This document shows, one piece after another, positions 16,004-23,660 of a stretch of 64,000 nt of DNA; the stretch's first letter is position 1; the number at the start of each line of letters is the position of its first letter. The DNA is taken from the NCBI RefSeq assembly GCF_001187915.1, contig NZ_LGIU01000049.1:1-64000 (forward strand), read 5' to 3'. The stretch is from Arthrobacter sp. RIT-PI-e (GTDB taxonomy: Bacteria; Actinomycetota; Actinomycetes; Actinomycetales; Micrococcaceae). Under the pieces are notes generated by a model. That model made no database searches. It saw only the letters and a program-made list of their open reading frames with translations, and was not told where the DNA came from. The position numbers and the translations under genes are program-made.

Positions 16004-16801
16004 ATGGACTTCACACCGAGCAAAGCAATCGTCACCGGCTCCGACTCCGGCATCGGCCGGGCCAGCGCCATCGCCCTCGCCCGCGCCGGATGCGACGTCG
16101 GCATCACCTGGCACTCAGACCGGGAGGGCGCCGAGGAGACGGCCCGCATGGTCCGCGAGCAGGGCCGCAAGGCCGCCGTGGCCCAGCTCGACACCACCGA
16201 CGCCCCTGCCTGTGGAGACGTGGTCGAGCAGCTCGCGCAGGAGCTCGGGGGCCTCGACGTCTTCGTGAACAACGCCGGCATCAACGGGGGCACCATGTTC
16301 ATGGACACGGACTGGGACACCTGGCGCGGCACCGTGGGAGCCAACCTCGACGGCGCGTTCGTCTGCCTCCAGCGGGCTGCACGCCTGATGCTCGACGCCG
16401 GCAGGGGCGGGCGCATCATCGCGGTCACCAGCGTCCACCAGGAGCAGCCGCGCGTCGGATCGGCGGCCTACGACGCCTCGAAGCACGGGCTCGGCGGACT
16501 GATCCGGACGATCGCCCTCGAGCTCGCAGACCGCGGGATCACTGCCAACGCCGTCCTCCCCGGTGAGATCAACACCCCCATGAACGACTCCGAGGACCAG
16601 GACCCCGAGGCGATGGACCGTCCGGGTATCCCCGTGGGCCGGCCGGGAGCCCCGGAGGAGATCGCGGACGTGGTGGCCTTTTTGGCCTCTGGCGCCTCGA
16701 GCTACGTCAACGGGGCCTCCTTCGTGGTGGACGGCGGCATGCTGCTGATGGGCCCCCAGGCCGGTTCGCACCTGACCAGCGGGGACTGGCGCTCGCTCTG
16801 A
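16004..16801 (+). CDS. SDR-family NAD(P)-dependent oxidoreductase
   Basis: This 265-residue protein is a classical short-chain dehydrogenase. The cofactor-binding TGSDSGIG is at residues 11-18, NNAGINGG near 89-96, and the catalytic triad is Ser143, Tyr156 and Lys160 (YDASK). The C-terminal FVVDGGMLL is also typical. An Asp is not evident after beta-2 (residues 36-40 read WHSDR), so NADP is plausible but not certain. The ATG at 16004 has GAAGGA seven bases upstream; longer starts run into the hsp20 terminator. The substrate is unknown; the sequence resembles the glucose-1-dehydrogenase/3-oxoacyl reductase-like group. It appears monocistronic. Confidence 0.88.
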   Translation: MDFTPSKAIVTGSDSGIGRASAIALARAGCDVGITWHSDREGAEETARMVREQGRKAAVAQLDTTDAPACGDVVEQLAQELGGLDVFVNNAGINGGTMFMDTDWDTWRGTVGANLDGAFVCLQRAARLMLDAGRGGRIIAVTSVHQEQPRVGSAAYDASKHGLGGLIRTIALELADRGITANAVLPGEINTPMNDSEDQDPEAMDRPGIPVGRPGAPEEIADVVAFLASGASSYVNGASFVVDGGMLLMGPQAGSHLTSGDWRSL

Positions 16802-16850
16802 CCTCCGGCCGGTACGCAAGGTGATCCGGTCCCGCCGTTCTTCAGGCGAC

Positions 16851-16872
16851 GTTCACGTGGTGTTCAGGGCTC
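16851..16872 (+). promoter_or_regulatory. Candidate PHO box (direct repeats)
   Basis: Two 11-base direct repeat units starting GTTCACG (16851) and GTTCAGG (16862) resemble the actinobacterial PhoP/RegX3 box built on GTTCA repeats. A TAGCGT hexamer at 16878-16883 would serve as -10 for the small gene at 16919. This is pattern matching only. Confidence 0.35.
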
Positions 16873-16918
16873 CTCGTTAGCGTGGGAGATCCTCGGACAC
16901 CCCAGTGAAAGGCCCCCC

Positions 16919-17140
16919 ATGGACACGCTCACCACCTCCCTCGACGACGCCGCACCCGAGAGCTGGACGGACTTCGCACGCGGGGAGCACGTGACCCTGC
17001 AGCACCCGGCGGGCATGCGGTTGTGCGGCGTCCTCGACATGCGCACCGACGACGCCTCGGTGCTCTGGATCCAGCTCCACGACGGCGGTGGCCGTCGGCT
17101 CGTGCACCGGGCCGACGGCTACCACCTCAGCCGCGGCTGA
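16919..17140 (+). CDS. Small hypothetical protein (73 aa)
   Basis: The 73-residue product is soluble and rich in Asp/His/Arg, with an alternating beta-like pattern (HVTLQHPAGMRLCGVLDMRT, then ASVLWIQLHDGGGRRLVHRA). I do not recognise the family. Coding is supported by the strong third-position G/C bias, an AAAGG ribosome binding site and a promoter-like region with PHO-box-type repeats upstream. It converges with the SRPBCC gene across a hairpin at 17174-17202. Confidence 0.55.
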   Translation: MDTLTTSLDDAAPESWTDFARGEHVTLQHPAGMRLCGVLDMRTDDASVLWIQLHDGGGRRLVHRADGYHLSRG

Positions 17141-17173
17141 CCGGGCGCCCCTCACCCGACCCGGAGACGCCGG

Positions 17174-17202
17174 GAGGCGGACCCCGCAGTGGGATCCGCC
17201 TC
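17174..17202. terminator. Bidirectional hairpin between convergent genes
   Basis: Arms GAGGCGGA and TCCGCCTC plus an inner CCC/GGG pairing (one mismatch, five-base loop) lie between the stops of the small hypothetical gene and the SRPBCC gene. The symmetric position suggests termination in both directions. Confidence 0.55.
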
Positions 17203-17225
17203 ACGGCGTGGAACTCGGTGGGGCC

Positions 17226-17774
17226 TCAGCCGATGCGCGGTCCGCCCGAATCGGGATCGTTCGTGGCCGTGTCCGGCAGCGAGCTGTTCGCGGGCAGCCC
17301 CTCGGAGGCCTCCCCGCTGGTGGGGGCGTCCACGTTCCCGCGCCACGCACCGGTCTCGCCGCCGCTCTTCTCGATGAACTCCTTGAAGCGCTTGAGGTCC
17401 CCCTTCACCTGGAGGGTGTCGGCGTTGACCACCGCACCCACCTTCTCCGTGAAGGTCTCGGGCTTCCAGTCGATCTGCACCATGAGACGCGTGGTGGTGT
17501 CGTCGATCCGGTGGAAGGTGACCACGCCGGCGTGGGACTCGCCGTCGGTGCTCTTCCAGGCCACGCGCTCGTCCGGGTGCTGCTCGGTGATCTCGGCGTC
17601 GAACTCGCGGGTGACACCGCCGATGCTCGTGACCCAGTGGGTCATGGTGTCCGAGGTCTGCGTGACGGTGTCCACCCCGCCCATGAACTCCGGGAACGTC
17701 TCGAACTGGGTCCACTGGTTGTAGGCCGTGCTGACCGGCACTGCCACGTCGATAGATTCCTGTACTGAAGCCAT
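17226..17774 (-). CDS. SRPBCC family protein (cyclase/dehydrase-like)
   Basis: This 182-residue protein starts MASVQESIDVAVPVSTAYNQ followed by WTQFETFPEFMGGVDTVTQ, the polyketide cyclase/dehydrase type SRPBCC pattern. The fold runs to the helix LKRFKEFIEKSG near residue 135. About 45 hydrophilic residues follow as a disordered tail. The start at 17774 has GGAGGA upstream; the frame further up is non-conserved. Similar genes in actinobacteria are often linked to stress, but the ligand is unknown. It is divergent from dps, with a 208-base shared promoter region. Confidence 0.78.
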   Translation of the reverse strand: MASVQESIDVAVPVSTAYNQWTQFETFPEFMGGVDTVTQTSDTMTHWVTSIGGVTREFDAEITEQHPDERVAWKSTDGESHAGVVTFHRIDDTTTRLMVQIDWKPETFTEKVGAVVNADTLQVKGDLKRFKEFIEKSGGETGAWRGNVDAPTSGEASEGLPANSSLPDTATNDPDSGGPRIG

Positions 17775-17982
17775 TGCGGTTCCTCCTTCGTCGAGACCCT
17801 GGCGCCGTCCGGGGCCCCCTGCGGGGGCCATGGTACGGCCAAACCATAAGTTCCCTTAGCGTAGGCAGATCGGGTGGATTTGACCAACAGGCGGGTCTAG
17901 GGTGAAAGCAGTCCTCCCAGCAGGAATCGGGGCCTCCGCGCCCTCCCGGGAGGAGTTGCATCTCTTCAACATCGGAGGATCC

Positions 17983-18477
17983 ATGAAGGCATCACCCACT
18001 CTCACCGACAACATGCAGGCCGTCCTGGTCGACCTCGTCGAGCTGCACCTGCAGGGCAAGCAGGCCCACTGGAACGTGGTCGGCAAGAACTTCCGCGACC
18101 TGCACCTGCAGCTGGACGAGATCATCGAGGACGCCCGCGCCTTCGCCGACGAGATGGCCGAGCGCATGCGTGCCCTCCACGCTGTCCCGGACGGCCGCAG
18201 CATCGCCGTCGCGGAGGGCACCAGGATCGCACCGTTCCCGGCCGGACTCGTCTCCACCAAGGACACCGTGGGCCTCGTGGTCGCCATGCTGAACGCCGCC
18301 GTGAAGACCATGCGCGACGTCCACGACCAGATCGACGATGAGGACCCCACCACCGCGGACCTCCTGCACGGCTTCATCGCCAAGCTCGAGCAGTACGCGT
18401 GGATGGTCGACGCCGAGAACATGGAGCCGACCGCCGAGGTCGTCACCCCGGTCGGCACGGAGCGGGCCACCGTCTGA
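17983..18477 (+). CDS. dps: Dps family DNA-protecting ferritin-like protein
   Basis: This 164-residue protein forms the Dps type of 12-subunit shell that oxidises ferrous iron with peroxide, stores the iron and shields DNA. The inter-subunit ferroxidase residues are all present at the expected spacing: His29 (QAHWNVVG), His41 (FRDLHLQLDE), Asp56 and Glu60 (FADEMAERM). The N-terminus is short with a single Lys, so DNA binding through an N-terminal tail is probably weak. The ATG at 17983 has GGAGGA upstream; a longer frame from 17902 would replace the leader. A strong hairpin follows the stop, so it is monocistronic. Confidence 0.93.
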   Translation: MKASPTLTDNMQAVLVDLVELHLQGKQAHWNVVGKNFRDLHLQLDEIIEDARAFADEMAERMRALHAVPDGRSIAVAEGTRIAPFPAGLVSTKDTVGLVVAMLNAAVKTMRDVHDQIDDEDPTTADLLHGFIAKLEQYAWMVDAENMEPTAEVVTPVGTERATV

Positions 18478-18490
18478 CCGGTCCCGCTCG

Positions 18491-18526
18491 GGACGGCGGA
18501 GGAGGCGAGCGCCTCCTCCGCCGTCC
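18491..18526 (+). terminator. Terminator hairpin after dps
   Basis: A 16-base-pair stem (GGACGGCGGAGGAGGC and its complement) with a four-base GAGC loop starts 14 bases after the dps stop. There is no T-run. Confidence 0.65.
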
Positions 18527-18651
18527 CGAGGACGGTGTCCGGCAGCCGCCACGGGAAGATCCGCGATGATCGCCGCGTCCGTGGTCGCCCCGATCGGCCG
18601 GACCGGGGACGTACGTCGGCACCCGAGCCCCTGATCGATCGGTGGCGTCCG

Positions 18652-19371
18652 TCAGTCGATGGCGTCGCCCACCTCGGCCAGGAGCGAGCCCATGAACGCC
18701 TCGGCCGTGCCGGCGTCCCCGTCCCGGATGGCCGCTGCCACCTGGGTGTGGGCGGTGAGGGCACTCTCCTCGGGCCGGTGCGGCATGAGCCCCTGGTGCG
18801 TCCGGCCGGAGAGCACCTCGGCCACCACTCCGTGCAGGGTCGCGAACATCTCGTTGCCACCGGCCCGGAGGATCAGGGTGTGGAACTCGATGTCCACCGC
18901 CAGGAAGTGCTCGAGCTCCCCCTCCTCGCCGAGGCGCCGGAGGTCCTGCGCCAGCTCCACGATGCGCAGGCGCTCGGCGGAGGAGGCGTTGTGGGCGGCG
19001 AGCGCCGCGGCCACGGGCTCCACGGCGCGGCGGAGCTGGGTGAGGGAGCGGAACTGGGCCGATCTGCCCGGTCCGTTCAGCCGCCACCGGATCACCCGTG
19101 CCTCGTACACGTTCCAGCACCCGGGGCCCTGCACCACGAGCCCCACGCGCCGCCTCGGGACGATGAGGTGCATGGCCTCCAGGACGTGCATGCAGTCCCG
19201 TACCACCGTGCGGGAGACACCGAACCGCCGCTGGAGCCCCTCGATGGTCAGGCGTGTGCCCTCCGGCAGCACGCCGTCCACGATGTCCTGCCCCAGGGTG
19301 TCGATGATCCGGGTGTGGAGGACCGCCGCTGTTCCTGCGGGCACCACCGCACGAGCCGGCTGCACCGTCAT
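18652..19371 (-). CDS. gntR: GntR/FadR-type regulator of the gluconate genes
   Basis: The 239-residue protein has a winged helix-turn-helix at about residues 20-85 (IVDGVLPEGTRLTIEGLQRR, then VSRTVVRDCMHVLEAM) and an all-helical FCD ligand domain from about residue 105 to the end. FCD residues that usually bind metal are visible in VDIEFHTLILRAGGN. The start ATG at 19371 with GGGAGGA upstream removes a non-coding extension. It is divergent from gntK-gntP, with two palindromic operators between, so it most likely represses that operon and itself and is released by gluconate or a phosphorylated derivative. Confidence 0.85.
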   Translation of the reverse strand: MTVQPARAVVPAGTAAVLHTRIIDTLGQDIVDGVLPEGTRLTIEGLQRRFGVSRTVVRDCMHVLEAMHLIVPRRRVGLVVQGPGCWNVYEARVIRWRLNGPGRSAQFRSLTQLRRAVEPVAAALAAHNASSAERLRIVELAQDLRRLGEEGELEHFLAVDIEFHTLILRAGGNEMFATLHGVVAEVLSGRTHQGLMPHRPEESALTAHTQVAAAIRDGDAGTAEAFMGSLLAEVGDAID

Positions 19372-19442
19372 GATCCTCCCTGTCGAGCGCGTCCGGCGGG
19401 ATGGCCGGTCCGTCCACTGTAGGCCCGGCGAAGGGTGGCTCG

Positions 19443-19480
19443 AAAGGTAATACCTTTGAGGTCGAAAAGGTGTTACCTTG
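19443..19480. promoter_or_regulatory. Paired GntR operators
   Basis: AAAGGTAATACCTTT (19443-19457) is a perfect palindrome. AAAGGTGTTACCTTG (19466-19480) is a near copy. Their centres are 23 bases apart, about two helical turns, so two dimers could bind on the same face. They sit between the divergent gntR and gntK starts. Confidence 0.75.
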
Positions 19481-19522
19481 GCTCGATACCGTGATCCAGC
19501 ACACCGAGGACAAGGAAGTCGG

Positions 19523-20041
19523 ATGGACAACCAGTCACGCCACGTAGTGGTCATGGGGATCTCCGGATCCGGGAAGACCACCATCGCGACCCTCCTGGCG
19601 GAGAAGCTCGGATGGGTCTTCGCGGAGGCCGACGAGTTCCACCCGGCCGCGAACATCGAGAAGATGACCAGCGGCACCCCGCTGACCGACGAGGACCGCT
19701 GGCCCTGGTTGGAGACCATGCGCGACTGGATGAGCAGCAGGACCGCGACCGGCACCGACACCGTGGTGACCTGCTCGGCCCTCCGGCGTGCCTACCGCGA
19801 CGTCCTGGTCCAGGCCGGCGGCGACGTCCTGTTCGTCCACCTGATGGGTGAGGAGGAACTGATCCTGGACCGCATGTCCACCCGTAGCGGGCACTTCATG
19901 CCGGAGTCCCTGCTTCCGTCCCAGCTCAGCACGCTCGAACCGCTGGAGGACGACGAACCGGGTCTGAGGATCGACAACACGGGGGAACCCGACGACGTGA
20001 CGGACCGCATCATCGACGAACTGCACCTGCGCACCCCCTAG
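19523..20041 (+). CDS. gntK: Gluconokinase
   Basis: The 172-residue kinase phosphorylates D-gluconate with ATP to 6-phosphogluconate, the entry to the pentose phosphate pathway. The Walker A loop MGISGSGKTT is at residues 11-20. The family segments EADEFHPAANIEKMTSG and LTDEDRWPWLETMRDWM follow, with CSALRRAYRD near residue 78. SGHFMPESLLPSQLSTLEPL is the conserved lid region. The ATG at 19523 gives the usual GntK length. It forms an operon with gntP 42 bases downstream and is controlled by the two operators upstream. Its product is also the substrate of the gnd-encoded enzyme at 53.0-53.9 kb. Confidence 0.93.
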   Translation: MDNQSRHVVVMGISGSGKTTIATLLAEKLGWVFAEADEFHPAANIEKMTSGTPLTDEDRWPWLETMRDWMSSRTATGTDTVVTCSALRRAYRDVLVQAGGDVLFVHLMGEEELILDRMSTRSGHFMPESLLPSQLSTLEPLEDDEPGLRIDNTGEPDDVTDRIIDELHLRTP

Positions 20042-20083
20042 CCCGGCGCCCCACGACCCGCACCGCCTTTCAATGGAGAAGAC

Positions 20084-21484
20084 ATGACAATCGAAGGATG
20101 GACCCAGAGCCTCACGGCCGGTCCGCTCCTCCTGATCGCAGCGGCGGCCATCCTGGTGCTGCTCTTCCTGATCATCAAACTGCGGATCCACGCATTCGTG
20201 GCGCTGATCCTCATCAGCCTCGCCACGGCGTTCGCCACGGGCATCCCCACCTCGCAGATCGTCACCGTGCTCGTGAACAGCTTCGGGTCCACCCTCGGGG
20301 CCGTGGCACTGCTGGTGGGGCTCGGCGCCATGCTCGGCCGGCTGCTGGAGACCAGCGGTGGCGCCAAGGTGCTCGCGGACCACCTCGTGCGGGTCTTCGG
20401 TGAGGAGCGGGCGCCCTTCGCGCTCGGCGTCGCCTCCCTGCTCTTCGGCTTCCCCATCTTCTTCGACGCCGGACTCGTGGTCATGCTGCCCGTGGTCTTC
20501 TCCGTGGCACAGCGACTCGGCGGCGGCGTACTCCGGTACGGGCTCCCGGCGGCCGGTGCATTCTCGGTGATGCACATCTTCGTCCCGCCGCATCCCGGGC
20601 CCGTGGCGGCCTCGGAGTTCTTCGGCGCGAATGTGGGAGTGGTCATCCTGGTGGGCCTCGTGGCGGCCATCCCCACCTGGTACGTGACCTGCTACCTGTA
20701 CGGTCTCCGGGCGGGGAGGAAGTTCGTCCTGCCCGTCCCCGAACTGCTGGGCACCGCCGACGAGCACGCCGAGGCCAACCCGCCGAAGTTCGGCACCGTG
20801 GTGGGCATCCTGCTGCTGCCCCTCGTGCTGATCTTCCTCAACACCGGGCTGAACACCGCTGCACGTTCCGGGTCCTTCGACGAGGGCCTGACCGATCAGA
20901 CGTGGTTCCAGCTCCTGCGGGTGCTCGGGGAGACGCCCGTGGCACTGCTGATCTCGCTCCTCGTGGCGGCCTATGTGCTCGGTCGGCGCCGGGGCGTGGA
21001 CAAGACCGTGCTCGAGAGCACCCTCGAATCGGCGCTCGGCCCCGTCTGCTCCGTCATCCTCATCACCGGTGCGGGCGGCATGTTCGGCGGTGTGCTGCGC
21101 ACCAGCGGGATCGGTGCCGCGCTCGCGGACGTCCTCGGTGACCTCGGCATCCCGCTGATCCTCGCCGGGTTCCTCATCGCGGCGATCCTGCGCGTGGCCC
21201 AGGGCTCGGCGACCGTGGCACTGACCACCGCGGCCGGGTTGATCTCCCCCGCGATCCTCGCCGGGGACTACAACGCCCTCCAGGTCGCGGCCCTCGTGGT
21301 GGCCGTGGCCGCCGGCTCCGTGGTGGTGAGCCACGTGAACGACTCCGGCTTCTGGCTGGTGGGGCGCTTCTTCAACATGGACGTGAAGACCACCCTGAAG
21401 ACCTGGACCGTCATGGAGACCACGATCGGCGTGATGGGCTTCGCGATCGCCGCGGCCGTCTTCAGCCTCGCCTCCCTGGTCTGA
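20084..21484 (+). CDS. gntP: GntP-family gluconate:proton symporter
   Basis: This 466-residue integral membrane protein has twelve or more hydrophobic segments and the GntP signatures: GLGAMLGRLLETSGGAKVLA, GFPIFFDAGLVVMLPVVFS, FVPPHPGPVAASEFFG, GAGGMFGGVLRTSGIG, QGSATVALTTAAGLI and HVNDSGFWLVGRFFNM. These describe a proton-coupled importer of gluconate. GGAGAAG precedes the ATG at 20084. It is the second gene of the gluconate operon. Confidence 0.93.
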   Translation: MTIEGWTQSLTAGPLLLIAAAAILVLLFLIIKLRIHAFVALILISLATAFATGIPTSQIVTVLVNSFGSTLGAVALLVGLGAMLGRLLETSGGAKVLADHLVRVFGEERAPFALGVASLLFGFPIFFDAGLVVMLPVVFSVAQRLGGGVLRYGLPAAGAFSVMHIFVPPHPGPVAASEFFGANVGVVILVGLVAAIPTWYVTCYLYGLRAGRKFVLPVPELLGTADEHAEANPPKFGTVVGILLLPLVLIFLNTGLNTAARSGSFDEGLTDQTWFQLLRVLGETPVALLISLLVAAYVLGRRRGVDKTVLESTLESALGPVCSVILITGAGGMFGGVLRTSGIGAALADVLGDLGIPLILAGFLIAAILRVAQGSATVALTTAAGLISPAILAGDYNALQVAALVVAVAAGSVVVSHVNDSGFWLVGRFFNMDVKTTLKTWTVMETTIGVMGFAIAAAVFSLASLV

Positions 21485-21541
21485 GCCCTTCCGCCCGATC
21501 CGACCGGCGGACCTGGTCCGGGCGGCGGGACGGGGGCCGCG

Positions 21542-22264
21542 TCAGCGCTTCTTCCCCCGCGATCCGGAGGGGCGTGCCGCCTTCCGGGGCGCCGGGGCCC
21601 TCCGGGCACCCTTCCGGTCCTCGGTGCCGCCGGCGGCAGCCTTCTTCGCCGCCGCCTTCTGCGCGGCGGTCCGCTTCGGGGCCTCCCGCCGGGACGGCTG
21701 GCGGGAGCTCTGGGCTGTGCGTCCGCGCACGATCCCGATGAACTCCTCCACCTCGGGCGAGTCGTCGTCCACGCGCCAGGCGATCCCGATGGTGGTGGGA
21801 GGAAGACCTTGGACGGGCCGGTGCACGGAGTCCCTCCGCGCAGGGAGGCGGGCCAGGGACATGGGCAGCACCACCACGCCCGCACCCGACGCCGCCACCT
21901 CCACCGCCGCCGCGGGGCCGCCGCACGCCGCGACGTCGAGCAGCACCACGGCGTCGAGCTCCTCGGACGGGATCTCCTCGTAGAGGGAGAGCTCCTCCTC
22001 CCGGGACATGACGGCCACGGGCTGCTCCTCGTAGAGGGGGATCAGGTGGAGCCCCGCCCGGTCCACCGGGAGCCGGACGAGCACCACGTCCGCCGAACCG
22101 TCCCGCAGAGGCGGTAGGGCGTCGTCGTACGACTGCAGCTCGAGGGGCACCGCGGGGTGCCGTTCACGCCAGCGTGCCACCCACTTGCCCGGCGTCACAC
22201 CCGGCACGAAGCCGACGGACAGGACGCGGGGGTGGGGGGATCGATCGGGCTGGTCGGCGGGCAT
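21542..22264 (-). CDS. LysR-type substrate-binding protein lacking HTH, with basic tail
   Basis: This 240-residue protein has the effector-binding half of LysR regulators: VLSVGFVPGVTPGKWVARWR at the start, LQSYDDALPPLRDGSADVVLVRLP, and a second lobe ending VDDDSPEVEEFIGIVRG near residue 190. The N-terminal helix-turn-helix is missing, and the start (ATG at 22264) is only 54 bases from the divergent DUF5997 gene, so no HTH is encoded upstream. The last 50 residues are rich in Lys, Arg and Ala (RTAAQKAAAKKAAA, RKAARPSGSRGKKR), like histone-type DNA-binding tails. It may bind DNA through this tail or act as a ligand sensor for a partner; that is inference. Confidence 0.8.
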   Translation of the reverse strand: MPADQPDRSPHPRVLSVGFVPGVTPGKWVARWRERHPAVPLELQSYDDALPPLRDGSADVVLVRLPVDRAGLHLIPLYEEQPVAVMSREEELSLYEEIPSEELDAVVLLDVAACGGPAAAVEVAASGAGVVVLPMSLARLPARRDSVHRPVQGLPPTTIGIAWRVDDDSPEVEEFIGIVRGRTAQSSRQPSRREAPKRTAAQKAAAKKAAAGGTEDRKGARRAPAPRKAARPSGSRGKKR

Positions 22265-22318
22265 CTGATCACAGTAGCTCCTGGCCTCGACCGTTGAGCG
22301 GGCCGTTAGGCTTGCACC

Positions 22319-22711
22319 ATGACCCCCGCGAAGACCCCCCAGACCCCCAAACCCCCCCCAGCGGCCAACAAGCGGGGAATCTACCTGCCCGCCACTCCCC
22401 AGGACTTCCAGGACACGGAGCTGACCCGCGCGGAGTTCGACGCCCTGCAGCAGTCCGCTCCGGAGTGGCTCGCCGAACTGCGCCGTACCGGCCCGCACCC
22501 GCGCCCTGTGGTGGCCCAGAAGCTGGGGGTCTCCATCGGTGGGCTGGCCCGCGGAGGTGTGACCGAGCCCCTGACCACCGAGCAGATCACCACCCTGCTG
22601 CAGGACCCGCCCGCCTGGTTGGTGTCCGAGCGGGCCACGCAGGCCGCGGTGCGTGCCGAGGCGACCCGGGTCAAGCAGCGGGACGCCACTCGCGGGTCCG
22701 CGGACGCCTGA
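22319..22711 (+). CDS. DUF5997 family protein
   Basis: This 130-residue protein matches DUF5997: a proline-rich start, then KRGIYLPATPQDFQDTELTR, APEWLAELRRTGPHPRPVVA and QKLGVSIGGLARGG with a helix-turn-helix-like look, ending in a charged helix. Function is unknown. It is divergent from the HTH-less LysR-type protein, an arrangement I recall in other Micrococcaceae. The two proteins may work together, but nothing in the sequence proves it. Confidence 0.82.
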   Translation: MTPAKTPQTPKPPPAANKRGIYLPATPQDFQDTELTRAEFDALQQSAPEWLAELRRTGPHPRPVVAQKLGVSIGGLARGGVTEPLTTEQITTLLQDPPAWLVSERATQAAVRAEATRVKQRDATRGSADA

Positions 22712-22821
22712 CTCCCCGATCCGCAGGATTCCCGCAGGATCCTCGACGGATCTCCCCTGGGCCGCGGCAATTCTCGCGCCGTCCGGCCTCGAACACGCGT
22801 CCCACCTCCACTTCGAGGTGA

Positions 22822-22850
22822 TTGACTTAATAGAACACGTATTCGAACAT
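22822..22850 (+). promoter_or_regulatory. SOS promoter of imuA: LexA-like box between -35 and -10
   Basis: TAGAACACGTATTCGA (22831-22846) differs at two of 16 positions from the palindrome TCGAACACGTGTTCGA typical of actinobacterial LexA sites. TTGACT at 22822-22827 and GAACAT at 22845-22850 (17-base spacer) would be -35 and -10. LexA would then sit on the promoter. The start site would fall at about the first codon of imuA. Confidence 0.6.
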
Positions 22851-22856
22851 TGACGG

Positions 22857-23660
22857 GTGATGCCTCTCCCCGCCGGTCCTGCCCCCGAAGAGGACGAGCC
22901 CTCCGGCGACGCCGAGGGCCTCCCGCGTGCCGGTGGCCGCTCCCCGGCGGAGGTGGCGCTCGGTCTCCAGACCCGCATCGACGCCCTGCAGACGAGCAGG
23001 CTCGGCTCCCGGAACCTGCCCACGGTCCCCGCCCTGGCCCGGATCCTGCCCGGCGGCGGCCTGCAGGCCGGCGGCTCCTACTCCGTGCGGAACTCCGCCA
23101 CCCTCGCCATGGCCCTGCTGGCCGGCCCCTCGGCCACGGGTGCGTGGTGCGGCGTCGTCGGCATACCGGACTTCGGCGTGGAGGCGGCACAGGGTCTCGG
23201 CATCAACCTCGAGCGCCTCGTCCTGGTCCCCGACCCCGGGTCCCAGTGGCTCACCGTCACGGCCGCCCTCGTGGACGTGGTCCCGATCGTCCTGACCCGC
23301 GCCCCGGAACACCTGGCCCCCACCGAGGGTGAACGTCTCCGAGCGAGGCTCCGCCGGCGTGGTGCCGCCCTGATCACGCTGGGCGCCTGGAAGCAGAGCG
23401 ATTCCCTCCTGGGCGTGGCGGAGAGCGCCTGGGAGGGGCTCGGAGCCGGGACCGGGCACCTGCGCAGCCGCCGGATGAAGATCACCGCCACCCAGCCCTC
23501 CGGCCGGTTGCGCCACGCCTACGTGGAGCCGGCGGACCTGCGGGGCTCCACCGGCCCGGGCCCGACGTCGTCGTACACCGCCTCAGGTGCAGGAACCCGT
23601 TCCGGGACCACCGGGCCCGCCGACGCCCTCTTCGGAGCGCACCTGGTCCGTTCCTCGTGA
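22857..23660 (+). CDS. imuA: ImuA-like mutasome protein
   Basis: This 267-residue protein precedes imuB and dnaE2 and has the degenerate RecA-like core expected of ImuA: VPALARILPGGGLQAGGSYSV replaces a true Walker A loop, followed by LAMALLAGPSATGAWCGVVG and an ERLVLVPDPGSQW segment. ImuA supports ImuB and DnaE2 in damage-induced mutagenesis. The start is GTG 22857 or ATG 22860; the promoter geometry suggests a leaderless mRNA beginning at or near this codon. It overlaps imuB by four bases (GTGA). Because ImuA proteins vary widely, part of the call rests on gene order. Confidence 0.78.
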   Translation: MMPLPAGPAPEEDEPSGDAEGLPRAGGRSPAEVALGLQTRIDALQTSRLGSRNLPTVPALARILPGGGLQAGGSYSVRNSATLAMALLAGPSATGAWCGVVGIPDFGVEAAQGLGINLERLVLVPDPGSQWLTVTAALVDVVPIVLTRAPEHLAPTEGERLRARLRRRGAALITLGAWKQSDSLLGVAESAWEGLGAGTGHLRSRRMKITATQPSGRLRHAYVEPADLRGSTGPGPTSSYTASGAGTRSGTTGPADALFGAHLVRSS

